A DNA stretch of 64,000 nt, from positions 1-64,000 of the forward strand of contig CAIXEA010000074.1 in NCBI GenBank assembly GCA_903918315.1. The letters run 5' to 3'. Source of the stretch: an uncultured Acetobacteraceae bacterium (GTDB lineage Bacteria > Pseudomonadota > Alphaproteobacteria > Acetobacterales > Acetobacteraceae). Position 1 is the first letter of the stretch. Each line of letters begins with the position of its first letter. This document shows positions 1 to 8,215 of this stretch, piece by piece. The notes beneath the pieces are model-generated. The model saw nothing but the letters and a program-made list of their open reading frames with translations. It searched no databases and had not been told where the DNA came from. The translations under genes and the position numbers were made by a program.

Positions 1-102
1 GCAGGGTTGGCCGGTCTGGCCGGCAAAGCTGGGCACCGCGGACGCGGGGCGGGCCCCGGCGAGCACAAGCATCGCCGCGAGGAGAATTCCAAAATACCTC
101 AT
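1..102 (-). CDS. Exported protein, probable cytochrome c-like (N-terminal fragment)
   Basis: Partial gene running off the left edge; too short for the ORF track. Reading the minus strand from the ATG at 102 gives 34 residues: a short basic start (MRY), a hydrophobic stretch (FGILLAAMLVLAG) and a signal-peptidase-like ASA site, followed by VPSFAGQTGQPC. The sequence PSFxxQTGxxC directly after a signal peptide is what I know from exported c-type cytochrome-like proteins, where this Cys opens a CxxCH haem motif; the next residues lie outside the window, so the haem motif is not seen. The signal peptide is well supported, the cytochrome call is inference. Confidence 0.5.
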   Translation of the reverse strand, partial: MRYFGILLAAMLVLAGARPASAVPSFAGQTGQPC

Positions 103-298
103 ACTGTCCCCAATCGGCTGCATTTTTGACTGATCCAATGGACATCCCCGTCCCCGGACCGGCCAGTCATCCCGCCCTTTCACCAGACGCGGGCGCGGCC
201 GATTTATTCCAGTGCCATTGCATCCGCTGGCACTTTCAGTCCCTTGCGCATCGATCAACCGGGCTTAGAGTGGCGGCATTTGAGGCAGCCTGCGGGTT

Positions 299-1108
299 AT
301 GCTCATGCTTCCAAGGAACACCCGGCCCTTTGGCTTGGCTGCGATCGTCTGGTGGCTGGCCGCGGCCCTGCTGGTCCTGCCGAGGCTGGTGCTTGCCGGG
401 TGTGCGCCCATCGCATTGACACCACCAAAAATCTGGGTTGCCGCGACGGCAGACCCAGCGTTGGCGATCACATTTCTGGGCCACGCGAGTTTTCTGCTGG
501 AAACCCCAGCCGGCATTCGGGCCGTGACAGACTATAGCGGCGCATTTGCGCCAGCCGAACCGCCGGACCTCGTCACGATGAACCATGCCCATTCATCCCA
601 TTATACGATGGTCCCCGACGCAAGGATCCGATACGTGCTCCATGGCTGGCAGGAGGGACCACGCCCACCCGCCCATGACGTGCGTGTCGGTGACCTCCAT
701 GTGACGAATCTGCCGACGAATATCCGAGACTGGAACGGAGGCACCGAGGTCAACGGCAATTCTGTTTTTATCTTTGAAAGCGCCGGCTTATGCGTCGCGC
801 ATCTCGGTCACCTGCATCATTTGCTGGACGCAGCCGATCTGGACCTGTTGGGGCGGATCGATGTTTTGATGGTGGCGGTGGACGGGGGCTACACATTGAG
901 CCAGACCGACGCCCGGACGGTGATCGACCAGATCCATCCGCGGGTCGTCCTCCCCATGCATTTCTTCACCCGTGACCGGCTGTTGTCGTTCCTGGCGATG
1001 ATGCGCGATGGGTTCGAGGTGCAGGTGCAAGAATCGCCCATGGTGGTACTCTCCCGCGCGACGCTGCCCGAGCGGCCGACGGTGATCGTGCTGCCCGGAC
1101 CGCATTAG
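299..1108 (+). CDS. MBL-fold metallo-hydrolase, lipoprotein-like
   Basis: 269 residues. The N-terminus has an Arg-rich start, a hydrophobic segment and a lipobox-like VLAGC near residue 40, so the protein is probably exported and lipidated. The body looks like an UlaG-type metallo-beta-lactamase fold: FLGHASFLLET (first strand), a metal-binding loop written NHAHSSHYT, a later AHLGH and a C-terminal PMHFF. The usual HxHxDH motif reads HAHSSH here, with Asp replaced by Ser. The start could also be the ATG at 305. Upstream (103-298) I see no gene. It lies 22 bases before the MmgE/PrpD gene and may be co-transcribed with it. The substrate is unknown. Confidence 0.8.
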   Translation: MLMLPRNTRPFGLAAIVWWLAAALLVLPRLVLAGCAPIALTPPKIWVAATADPALAITFLGHASFLLETPAGIRAVTDYSGAFAPAEPPDLVTMNHAHSSHYTMVPDARIRYVLHGWQEGPRPPAHDVRVGDLHVTNLPTNIRDWNGGTEVNGNSVFIFESAGLCVAHLGHLHHLLDAADLDLLGRIDVLMVAVDGGYTLSQTDARTVIDQIHPRVVLPMHFFTRDRLLSFLAMMRDGFEVQVQESPMVVLSRATLPERPTVIVLPGPH

Positions 1109-1130
1109 AACGATAAACGAGGAAACCAAC

Positions 1131-2492
1131 ATGACCGTCGCGCGCCAATTGTCCGAATTCCTGACCGGGGTTTCGGTGAAAGACCTGCCGGACCAGGCCA
1201 TGGACCACGCGGCCATGGTGGTCGCCAGCACCCTCGCCAGCGCCGCCTTTGGCACCACGATTGAATCCGCGCAGATTATTCGCGACCTGACGAAGGAACA
1301 GGGCGGGCGCCCGGACGCCTCCATCTGGTTCGATGGCGGCGACAAGCTGCCGGTGGCGCAGGTCGCGCGGACGAATGCGATGCTGAGCGATGCCGCTGCG
1401 TCCGACGACAGTGATTTGCGAAATATCGTTCATGCCGGCACGCCGCTGACGGCGGTGTCCCTGGCGATGGCTGAGCGTCTGGGTGCGCGCGGTGAGGATG
1501 TGCTCGATGCCATCGTCATCGGGTATGAGGCCGCGGGACGCCTGAGCGAACCGATGACCCCCGGTTTCCGCAATCGCGGCTTCCATGGCTGCCTGGGCGC
1601 GGCAATGGCCGCCGCCGTGGCGGGCGCCCGGATGCTGAAGCTACCCGCCGAACAGATGGCGCAATCCATCGCCATCACCGCCGTGTCGATCGGGGGTCTG
1701 GCGACGGCCGCCGATACCAGCGTCGCGCGCGAATACCATGCCGGTCTGGCGGCGATGCACGGGGTCAACGCGGCTTTAGCGGCGCAGCGCGGTTACAAGG
1801 TGGAGGAACGCATCCTCGAAACCTACCAAGGTTTCTTCGAAGCCTTCGGCGGCGTCGATGGCGCGGCCGGAGCGGCGATCGCGCTGCGCGGGATGGGCGA
1901 AAGCTGGGATATCGTTACTGACATGGCGATCAAGCTCGTGCCCGGCGGGCACCCGTATCATTCCTTTGCCGAAGCCTCGGCCAAGGCGGTGCGGGCGGGC
2001 GGCTTCAAGGCGGCGGAGATTGAAAGCATCGAGGTCTCCCGCCCCGGCCTGACCAAGCTCAGCGGGCCGGCCCACCCGGTTGATCTGATCGACATGGCGC
2101 ACAGCCCCGCTTATTTTCTGGCGGCGGGGGCCGCGGACGGGACATTTGGCTGGGCCAATGCCTCCCCGGTGAAGATCGCTGATCCGGTCATTCATGGGCT
2201 GATTGATCGGGTGCGGGTGGGGCCGCAACCGGCGGAACATGGTTCTCTGTATCGGCAAGGCGCGACGGTGACGATCCGCGCTTTCGACGGACGGTTCGCC
2301 CGCAGTACGGTGTTCCTGCCATATGGATCGGGCGCGCTCGGGCTCGATTGGGCGGATATCGAGGCAAAATATCGCACGCTGGTTCCCGCTTCGGGTCTCA
2401 GTGTGACGGCGATCGAAGCAAGCCTGGCGGCCGCGCGCGGCCTGCGGCAGGCCGGGGATGTCGCAACACTGATCGGGTCGTTGCGCGGGTAG
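1131..2492 (+). CDS. MmgE/PrpD family protein
   Basis: 453 residues, the usual length for the MmgE/PrpD family (2-methylcitrate dehydratase, cis-aconitate decarboxylase and immune-responsive protein 1 relatives). Family features include the helical N-terminal half with GTxVxxVSLAMAERLGARGEDVLDAIVIGYE, the RGFHGCLGAAMAAAVAGARML stretch, and LVPGGHPYHSFAEA, matching the conserved PxxxxxH-containing loop. A GAGGAAA ribosome-binding site lies 7 bases before the ATG. The exact substrate cannot be assigned. The nearby CoA-transferase and hydroxyacid dehydrogenase, on the opposite strand, suggest a small carboxylic acid pathway. Confidence 0.85.
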   Translation: MTVARQLSEFLTGVSVKDLPDQAMDHAAMVVASTLASAAFGTTIESAQIIRDLTKEQGGRPDASIWFDGGDKLPVAQVARTNAMLSDAAASDDSDLRNIVHAGTPLTAVSLAMAERLGARGEDVLDAIVIGYEAAGRLSEPMTPGFRNRGFHGCLGAAMAAAVAGARMLKLPAEQMAQSIAITAVSIGGLATAADTSVAREYHAGLAAMHGVNAALAAQRGYKVEERILETYQGFFEAFGGVDGAAGAAIALRGMGESWDIVTDMAIKLVPGGHPYHSFAEASAKAVRAGGFKAAEIESIEVSRPGLTKLSGPAHPVDLIDMAHSPAYFLAAGAADGTFGWANASPVKIADPVIHGLIDRVRVGPQPAEHGSLYRQGATVTIRAFDGRFARSTVFLPYGSGALGLDWADIEAKYRTLVPASGLSVTAIEASLAAARGLRQAGDVATLIGSLRG

Positions 2493-2506
2493 GCTGGACA
2501 TCTTTT

Positions 2507-2545
2507 GGGGCGCCTTCCTGGTTACCGCCCCAGGCAAGGCGCCCC
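2507..2545. terminator. Hairpin between convergent genes
   Basis: GGGGCGCCTT pairs with AAGGCGCCCC, and inside it CCTGG pairs with CCAGG, giving about 15 bp with one bulged base and an 8-base loop. It sits between the stop of the MmgE/PrpD gene (2492) and the stop of the convergent dehydrogenase (2553). There is no U-tract on either strand, so factor-independent termination is only suggested. Confidence 0.45.
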
Positions 2546-2552
2546 GATCGTG

Positions 2553-3446
2553 CTACCGGGTCTTGGGAATCTCAAACCCGGCGCCGCGTTCGACGTGTTT
2601 GACGATCGAGGTCAGGTCGTTCTTCTCCGCGCCCTCGAACATCGCGTGCTTGAACACCAGCCGCGCCGCCTGACAAACCCACATCGGGACGCCCAGCGAC
2701 TCCCCCTGCGCGATGGCGAGGTCGATGTCCTTCATCAGGATGTGCATCTCCGCCCCATAGGCGAAGCTGCGATCGAGCACCGAAACCGGGAACTTGCTCT
2801 CAACGGCGCTGTTGCGGCCACTGCCGGCGCTGATGGCGGCGACCATGACCTCCGGATCCAGACCGCCTTTGGCGCCCATCACGAAGGCTTCGGCGGTGGC
2901 CGCGAGCGCGACCGCGGACAGAATGTTGTTGGTGAGCTTCAGCACCTGTGCCGCACCGGGCTTGTCGCCCGCCACGGTGAGCGTGCGGCCCCATTGGGAG
3001 ATCATCGGGCGCACGCGCTCGATCGCGGCGGGATCGCCGGACACCATCACTGATAGTGTTCCCGCCCGCGCGCCAGGCGGGCCGCCGGAGATCGGGCAGT
3101 CAACGACGGTGACGCCTTGCGCGGCCATCGTATCTTCGATCTCTTTCACAAAGGGCACGCCGATGGTGCAGGTGTTGACCAGCAGCTTCATCGTCTTGCC
3201 GTTCACCAGCCCATCGGGACCAAAGGCCACCGCGCGGAAGGCGGCCAGCGTCGGCAGGGACACGAACACGATCTCACACTGGTCCGCCAGTTCGCGCGGG
3301 GAGTGGGCGCGCCGCGCCTGGCGTTCCAGCAACGGCTGCATCGCGGCTTCGCGAATGTCGTAGACAGTCAGCGTATGACCGGCATCCAGGAGGCGGTGCG
3401 CCATGGGCTGACCCATATTGCCGACGCCGAGATATCCAGCTTCCAT
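2553..3446 (-). CDS. NAD(P)-dependent beta-hydroxyacid dehydrogenase (HIBADH family)
   Basis: 297 residues from the ATG at 3446, chosen because GGAGAA lies just upstream and the protein then begins directly with the Rossmann motif (GYLGVGNMGQPMA); the longer ORF start is unsupported. Family motifs: DxG-type substrate loop DCPISGGPPGARAGTLSVMVSGD near residue 125, and the catalytic Lys region KLTNNILSAVALAATAEAFVMGAKGG near 175. Members oxidise 3-hydroxyisobutyrate, tartronate semialdehyde or related acids; the specific substrate is not readable. It is 70 bases downstream of the CoA-transferase on the same strand, probably one operon. Confidence 0.88.
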   Translation of the reverse strand: MEAGYLGVGNMGQPMAHRLLDAGHTLTVYDIREAAMQPLLERQARRAHSPRELADQCEIVFVSLPTLAAFRAVAFGPDGLVNGKTMKLLVNTCTIGVPFVKEIEDTMAAQGVTVVDCPISGGPPGARAGTLSVMVSGDPAAIERVRPMISQWGRTLTVAGDKPGAAQVLKLTNNILSAVALAATAEAFVMGAKGGLDPEVMVAAISAGSGRNSAVESKFPVSVLDRSFAYGAEMHILMKDIDLAIAQGESLGVPMWVCQAARLVFKHAMFEGAEKNDLTSIVKHVERGAGFEIPKTR

Positions 3447-3516
3447 GGTTCGTTCTCCGATTTGATTTGGGTTTTGCCCTGCCCCTGTGCGCGAGGAGGC
3501 GCGCGCGTGTTGGTCC

Positions 3517-4707
3517 TTAGGACCCCGCCTGCAGCACCGTCTTGCGGGCCAAAAGCCCGGCAATCTCCTCCGCGCTCAACCCGTGTTCGGCCAGAATCGC
3601 CGTGCTGTGCTCGCCTTTCCCGGGGGATATCGTTCGCACCGCCCCATCCTCGAACGGCGGCATCCCAATAATGTTGGGCAACGGGATCGGCTGGTCCACA
3701 TGCGGATGCGACGTCCAGGCCACCGCGCCGCTGGCCGCGACATGTGGCTGGCGCAGGAAGTCGGTGTAGCTGTTCAGCGCCTCATGCATCACCCGCTGCT
3801 CACTCAGACGCGTGGACCAATACGCGGTCGGCTGGGATTCCAGCAGCGGCCGCAGAACGGCGTTGAGTTCGGCGATATGCGGTTCCCGGTCGATGGTGGT
3901 TTTGAAGCGCGGATCCTCGCCCAGGTCCGGGCGGCCGATGGCCCGGCAATAGGCGTCCCATTCGAACGGGCGCACCACGGTGACCTGCACCCAGCCATCG
4001 GCGGTCTTGTAGATACCCGTCGGCGGCACGATCGCCCGCGCCGCCCCGCCATCGAGGTAGGAGCCCATCATGCGCACCGCCTGCAAACCGGCGCCGCCCT
4101 GCATCAGGCTGGCCTCGATATGCCGGCCGCGGGGTTCATCCCGGCGGGCATGCAGCGCGGCGGCGACGGCGGTGAAGCTGTAAATCGCGGTGCTCATGTC
4201 GATGGAGATGATGGGAATGCGATGCGGGATGCCGTCCATACCGACATTTTCCGCCATCAGCCCGGTATAGGCCTGCAACACCGGGTCCATGGCCGGACGC
4301 TCCGCCAGCGGGCCCTTCAGGCCGAAGCCGGACACCGACACATAGAGGATGCGTGGTTCCTTCGCCGACACCGCCTCATAACCGAAACCCAGCCGATCGA
4401 TCACGCCGGGGCGGAAGCCTTGCAGGAACACGTCGGCGCCCGCGATCAGGCGCCAGAGCAGCGCCTTGCCTTCCTCACTTTTCAGATCGAGCGCGATGGA
4501 GCGTTTGCCGATATTGGCCGGGATCGAATAGACGGTGTGATCGCCATAGACCGTGCCCAGGCCGCGCGACCAGTCGCCGGTATCGGTCGGCTCGACCTTG
4601 ATCACGTCGGCGCCATACTGGGCCAGCATCATCGCGCAATAAGGGCCGGCGACGCCCTGGCTGAGATCGACCACCTTCAGGCCCTTATATGGCGTGTCGT
4701 AGCTCAT
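3517..4707 (-). CDS. CaiB/BaiF family CoA-transferase
   Basis: 396 residues starting at the ATG at 4707, preceded by GGAGGAA; the ORF extension upstream is not family-like. Class III CoA-transferase hallmarks: GLKVVDLSQGVAGPYCAMMLAQYGADVIKVEP at the N-terminus, SIALDLKSEEGKALL, and the AMDPVLQAYTGLM segment that carries the catalytic Asp. The enzyme would move CoA between a carboxylic acid and a CoA ester in the cytoplasm. With the dehydrogenase downstream it suggests a catabolic pair. A formyl-CoA transferase or racemase function cannot be told apart from sequence alone. Confidence 0.88.
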   Translation of the reverse strand: MSYDTPYKGLKVVDLSQGVAGPYCAMMLAQYGADVIKVEPTDTGDWSRGLGTVYGDHTVYSIPANIGKRSIALDLKSEEGKALLWRLIAGADVFLQGFRPGVIDRLGFGYEAVSAKEPRILYVSVSGFGLKGPLAERPAMDPVLQAYTGLMAENVGMDGIPHRIPIISIDMSTAIYSFTAVAAALHARRDEPRGRHIEASLMQGGAGLQAVRMMGSYLDGGAARAIVPPTGIYKTADGWVQVTVVRPFEWDAYCRAIGRPDLGEDPRFKTTIDREPHIAELNAVLRPLLESQPTAYWSTRLSEQRVMHEALNSYTDFLRQPHVAASGAVAWTSHPHVDQPIPLPNIIGMPPFEDGAVRTISPGKGEHSTAILAEHGLSAEEIAGLLARKTVLQAGS

Positions 4708-4827
4708 GGGTTCGCTTCCTCCGATCTTTGTCGCAATATAACGCCGGATCGCTGAGCGGGGGGCAACCCCGCGGCGGTACATCACCCTTCCGCGATCCAC
4801 GCGGAGGTCTTTTCAGGAGTAAACACC

Positions 4828-5130
4828 ATGATCCACGTCCTCGCTTTCATCACCGCCAAGCCGGGCATGCGCGGCGCCATCCTCGAAGCCTTCCATGCCA
4901 ATATCCCGGCCGTGCATGCCGAAGATGGCTGCATCGAATACGGCCCGGCGATCGACGCGGTGACCGGCACGCCGAACAAATATGGCGACGACACCTTCGT
5001 GGTGATCGAGAAATGGGCGAGCGCCGAGCATCTGAAGGCGCATGCCGCGTCCGCGCACATGGCGGCCTATGCGGCGAAGACCAAGGAGATGATCGCGTCC
5101 CGCGTCATACACCTCCTGTCGCCGGCATAA
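4828..5130 (+). CDS. Antibiotic biosynthesis monooxygenase (ABM) domain protein, putative quinol monooxygenase
   Basis: 100 residues, the size of the small dimeric ABM/YgiN-like fold. It starts with MIHVLAFITAKPGMRGAILEAF, has the AEDGCIEYGPA loop, DTFVVIEKWAS and the AHMAAYAAKTKEMI helix, all typical of the family. A GGAGTAAAC ribosome-binding site precedes the ATG. These cofactor-free oxygenases act on quinols or aromatic intermediates, and some members have no known reaction. It lies upstream of an MFS transporter and a dienelactone hydrolase on the same strand, which fits an aromatic or small-acid degradation unit. Confidence 0.8.
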   Translation: MIHVLAFITAKPGMRGAILEAFHANIPAVHAEDGCIEYGPAIDAVTGTPNKYGDDTFVVIEKWASAEHLKAHAASAHMAAYAAKTKEMIASRVIHLLSPA

Positions 5131-5137
5131 CACTTCA

Positions 5138-5177
5138 GGGGCGGGCCCGCGCCCGCCCCACCCGCCGCGCTGGCGGG
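5138..5177 (+). other. Two adjacent GC hairpins before the MFS gene
   Basis: GGGGCGGG (5138-5145) pairs with CCCGCCCC (5152-5159), and immediately after it CCCGCC (5161-5166) pairs with GGCGGG (5172-5177). The second hairpin abuts the ribosome-binding site (gggggagg) of the transporter. Could lower expression of the downstream gene or end the short ABM transcript; no U-tract is present. Confidence 0.35.
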
Positions 5178-5196
5178 ACGGGGGAGGAAACAAAAA

Positions 5197-6429
5197 ATGC
5201 CCAAAGCGGCAAAACTCGCACTTCTGTCTGGCTTTCTCGGGTGGATGTTCGACTCAATGGACCTCAATCTGTTCACGCTGGTCCTTGTACCCACCATTCG
5301 CGAACTCACCGGTGCCAAAACGCCCGCCGAGATCGCCCAGGCCGGCGGCCTGATCATTGCCCTGAAAATCTTCGGCTGGGGCCTCGGCGGAGTCCTGTTC
5401 GGGGTCGCGGCCGACAGGCTGGGGCGGTCGCGGACGCTGGTCTGGACGATCCTGATCTATGCCGTGTTCACCGCCGCCAGCGGCCTGGCCCAGAACTGGA
5501 CACAGCTCGCCATTTTGCAAACCCTCGCCGGCATCGGCATTGGCGGCGAATGGGCCGCCGGGGCAGCGCTGATCGCCGAGACCTGGCCGGAAAAATCCCG
5601 CGTCAAAGCCATGCAGACCATGCAGATGGCTTACGCCTTCGGCTTCTTCCTCGCCGCTGGGGTCAATATCCTGCTGGGACCCATCAGCTGGCGCTATGTG
5701 CTGGCGGCCGGCATCATCCCGGCGATCGCGACCCTCTTCATCCGCCGGTTCGTGCCTGAGCCCGAGCGCTGGCAACAGGTCCGCGCCAAAGCGGTGAATG
5801 AAACCGCGGCCTCCACTTTCGCCGCGATCTTCGCCCCCGACATCCGCCGCAACACCTTTGTCGGCGTCACCATTGCCCTGGCGATGATGGTGGGCAGCTG
5901 GGCCGCGCTGACGCTGCTGCCAGGCTGGATCAGCCAGTTGCTGGGGCCGAGCAATGCCAAACTCGCGGCCTGGACCATCAGCTGGAGCTTCATCCTGCTG
6001 AATATCGGTGCCGTCGCCGGCTACGTCACGCTGATCTTCGTGGCCGATATCGTGGGCCGCCGCCGCTGCTACTTCATCTTCTGCGTCGGCTCCCTGGCCT
6101 CGATCCTTTACACGTTCCAGCCTGGCACCACGCTGGAGCAGTTGCAGACCATGCTGCCGGTGCTCGGCTACTTCATCGTCGGCGGCTTCGGCACCTTCGC
6201 GGCCTATTTGCCGGAGCTGTTTCCCACCCGCATCCGCGGCACCGGCCAGGGATTCTGCTACAATATGTCCCGCATGCTGACCGCCCCCGGCCCGCTGATC
6301 GCCGGCACGCTGGTGGGCACGTTCGGGTCGATCCCCCAGGCCGCCTCGGCCGTGGCGCTGTTCCTGGTCGTGGGGATGGTGGTGATCTGGTTCGGGCCGG
6401 AGACCGCGGGACAACCCCTTCGCGATTGA
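5197..6429 (+). CDS. MFS transporter (aromatic acid/organic acid symporter type)
   Basis: 410 residues with about 12 hydrophobic segments. Signature features: DSMDLNLF in TM1, the cytoplasmic loop motif GVAADRLGRSRTL between TM2 and TM3, and GIGIGGEWAAGAALIAETWPEKSR in TM4-loop, which is the form seen in AAHS/SHS-type proton symporters for aromatic acids, lactate or sialic acid. A second GRRRCYF loop follows TM8. It sits in the inner membrane. The next gene begins 22 bases downstream and encodes a dienelactone hydrolase, so import plus ring-cleavage product hydrolysis is a reasonable reading. Confidence 0.85.
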   Translation: MPKAAKLALLSGFLGWMFDSMDLNLFTLVLVPTIRELTGAKTPAEIAQAGGLIIALKIFGWGLGGVLFGVAADRLGRSRTLVWTILIYAVFTAASGLAQNWTQLAILQTLAGIGIGGEWAAGAALIAETWPEKSRVKAMQTMQMAYAFGFFLAAGVNILLGPISWRYVLAAGIIPAIATLFIRRFVPEPERWQQVRAKAVNETAASTFAAIFAPDIRRNTFVGVTIALAMMVGSWAALTLLPGWISQLLGPSNAKLAAWTISWSFILLNIGAVAGYVTLIFVADIVGRRRCYFIFCVGSLASILYTFQPGTTLEQLQTMLPVLGYFIVGGFGTFAAYLPELFPTRIRGTGQGFCYNMSRMLTAPGPLIAGTLVGTFGSIPQAASAVALFLVVGMVVIWFGPETAGQPLRD

Positions 6430-6451
6430 TTTGCAACAGGAGGCGCAAGCC

Positions 6452-7219
6452 ATGAAAGAACGCATCGTCGCCGTCCCCACCGCGGACGGGCAGATGGAAA
6501 CCTTCATCACCCATCCCGAGCAGGATGGGCCCTTCCCCGCTGTCGTCCTGTTCATGGACGTCTGGGGCATCAGGGAGGAGCTGTACGACATCGCGCGGCG
6601 TATCGGCACCGTCGGCTACTGCGCCGTGGTGCCGGACTTCTACTACCGCCAGGGCCGCGTGCGGCATGAGTTCCGCGATGCCAACCACCGCATGATCTCC
6701 CTGCATGCTTTGCCGGAAGCGGACCGCCAGAAGGTCACCGCCCCGCTGGCGAAGCTGAGCGACACGATGGTGGTCGCCGATACCGGGGCCTTGATCGGAT
6801 ATCTGGACGCCAACGCGCCGGTCAGGCCGGGCCCGATGGGTTCCGTCGGCTATTGCATGGGCGGGCGGCACGTCATGAGCGTCGCCGCGGCCTATCCGGA
6901 GCGGTTCCGCGCCTCCGCCGGGCTGCATCCAACCAGCCTGATCTCCGACCGCCCGGATTCCCCGCATCTGGCGGCCGATCGCCTGCGGGGGGAGTTCTAT
7001 TGCGGCTTCGCGGAGACGGATCCTTATGCGTCCCTGCCCATGATCGCCGAACTCGGCCGGATCTTGGATGGATGCGCCGTCGGCTACCATCGCGAAATCC
7101 ATGCGGGCGCCGTCCACGGTTATGCGCTGCCCGACCGCGACATCCACCACAAGGCTGGTGCCAACCGGGATTGGGAGCTGATTTTCGCGATGTACCGCCG
7201 GCAATTGGGGCCGGTCTGA
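6452..7219 (+). CDS. Dienelactone hydrolase family protein
   Basis: 255 residues from the ATG at 6452; ACAGGAGG lies about 10 bases upstream, whereas the ORF-track start at 6431 is a TTG in front of that site. An alpha/beta-hydrolase: nucleophile elbow GYCMGG (catalytic Cys of DLH), acid region GFAETDPYAS and a C-terminal HGYALPDRD with the catalytic His. Dienelactone hydrolases open 4-carboxymethylenebutenolide in the modified ortho-cleavage pathway, but many paralogues act on other esters. Placed directly behind the MFS gene and probably in its operon. Confidence 0.87.
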   Translation: MKERIVAVPTADGQMETFITHPEQDGPFPAVVLFMDVWGIREELYDIARRIGTVGYCAVVPDFYYRQGRVRHEFRDANHRMISLHALPEADRQKVTAPLAKLSDTMVVADTGALIGYLDANAPVRPGPMGSVGYCMGGRHVMSVAAAYPERFRASAGLHPTSLISDRPDSPHLAADRLRGEFYCGFAETDPYASLPMIAELGRILDGCAVGYHREIHAGAVHGYALPDRDIHHKAGANRDWELIFAMYRRQLGPV

Positions 7220-7260
7220 CGCCCCGACGCGGAATGTGACGATTTTCGGGTACAACCCCC

Positions 7261-7289
7261 TTGATGGGGGGGGCTGGTCTGGTTATAAG
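7261..7289 (+). promoter_or_regulatory. Sigma-70-type promoter of tRNA-Ala
   Basis: TTGATG and TATAAG are separated by exactly 17 bases, and the -10 box ends 17 bases before the first base of the tRNA. The spacer is unusually G-rich. A good match in position and spacing to a housekeeping promoter. Confidence 0.6.
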
Positions 7290-7306
7290 CCGCCTCCCGC
7301 GCCTGG

Positions 7307-7382
7307 GGGGTCATAGCTCAGTTGGGAGAGCGCCTGAATGGCATTCAGGAGGTCGGGGGTTCGATTCCCCCTGACTCCACCA
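7307..7382 (+). tRNA. tRNA-Ala (anticodon GGC)
   Basis: 76 nt including an encoded CCA end. Acceptor GGGGTCA pairs with TGACTCC and contains the G3:U70 wobble that identifies tRNA-Ala. D-arm AGCTCAGTTGGGAGAGC, anticodon stem CCTGA/TCAGG with loop ATGGCAT giving anticodon GGC at 7340-7342, T-arm GGGGGTTCGATTCCCCC. Reads GCC/GCU alanine codons. The 161 bases after it (7383-7543) show no gene. Confidence 0.97.
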
Positions 7383-7543
7383 CCCGGCGGCGGCATCAGC
7401 AATATAACTCAGAGAACCTTTCACCTGCTTCTCTTCCGCTGATATTTCTGACGTCCTTTCCCAATCGTCTATTTCATTGATTCATCGGCATTTTTCGATC
7501 ATTCGCGTCGGCGCGGTGTGCTCAATCTGACCCAGGCGGCGCC

Positions 7544-8215
7544 TTAAATGGCCCGGCGATAGGCGATGGCCGAACCATCGCGGCCGGTGGTGCGGAGCGC
7601 AACCCAGCTGTGCGCCTCATCGTACCAGTCATCCAGCGCCACGTCGCCGGTCAGCGAATAGCGGCGGGCCCGGATGGCGCGACCGTCTGCCAAAGACACC
7701 GACTCCTCCCCATGCTCAAGCACCTGGGGGCGGACCTGTTCCCCGGTCTGCGGATTGAACAGGGGGACGGACATACACAAATAATTCCAATGGGTCAGAG
7801 GAATCATGGCCGCCGACATCACGACGCGCTTGCCATTGCCCGTGCGCACGACAACCCCCTCTGGCGTCCGTTCGGCCCGCACATCGTGGATCGTGCCGTC
7901 ATCATTGGTATTGCTTTCCATGCGCTCAAACAGGCCATCGCGCCATTGCTCCCGCACGGTGTGCGTGTATCGGTACAGGGCAATGGGCCCCAAGGTAATG
8001 ACGAGCCGTACGTCGATTGATGCGAGCAGCACGGCACCGTCCCGCGTCAGGTTGATCACGTGCTGACCGATCAGGCTGTCATTGCGGAACACATCGAAGC
8101 GCAGCAGGCCTGGCGGTACCGACGTGACGGCGGCGGGGGCACCCCTTGGCGCCGCCCCAGCGGCCAGGGCGCCGCTCCCGACCATCACACGCCGGCGCGT
8201 CAGTACGGCAATCAT
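7544..8215 (-). CDS. DUF6134 family exported protein of the lipid-modification operon
   Basis: 223 residues from the ATG at 8215, whose ATGA overlaps the stop of the upstream CFA-type enzyme. The N-terminus has a twin-arginine-like TRRRVMVGSGALAAGAAP segment, so export by Tat or Sec is likely. The body is rich in beta-strand patterns (FDVFRNDSLIGQHVINLTRDG, YRYTHTVREQWRDG, ERMESNTNDDGT) and matches my recollection of DUF6134, periplasmic proteins of unknown function. It is the last gene of the four-gene operon driven from 11730, so it may bind or sense modified lipids; that is inference. Confidence 0.72.
   Translation of the reverse strand: MIAVLTRRRVMVGSGALAAGAAPRGAPAAVTSVPPGLLRFDVFRNDSLIGQHVINLTRDGAVLLASIDVRLVITLGPIALYRYTHTVREQWRDGLFERMESNTNDDGTIHDVRAERTPEGVVVRTGNGKRVVMSAAMIPLTHWNYLCMSVPLFNPQTGEQVRPQVLEHGEESVSLADGRAIRARRYSLTGDVALDDWYDEAHSWVALRTTGRDGSAIAYRRAI

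Noticed and set aside
130-165. Possible fourth TGATCC promoter near 130
   Set aside because: TGATCC is present but the sequence 18 bases later reads CGGACC, not a TAAR-type -10.
3487-4755. 422-residue plus-strand ORF opposite the CoA-transferase
   Set aside because: The minus-strand frame has full CaiB/BaiF motifs; the plus frame has none.
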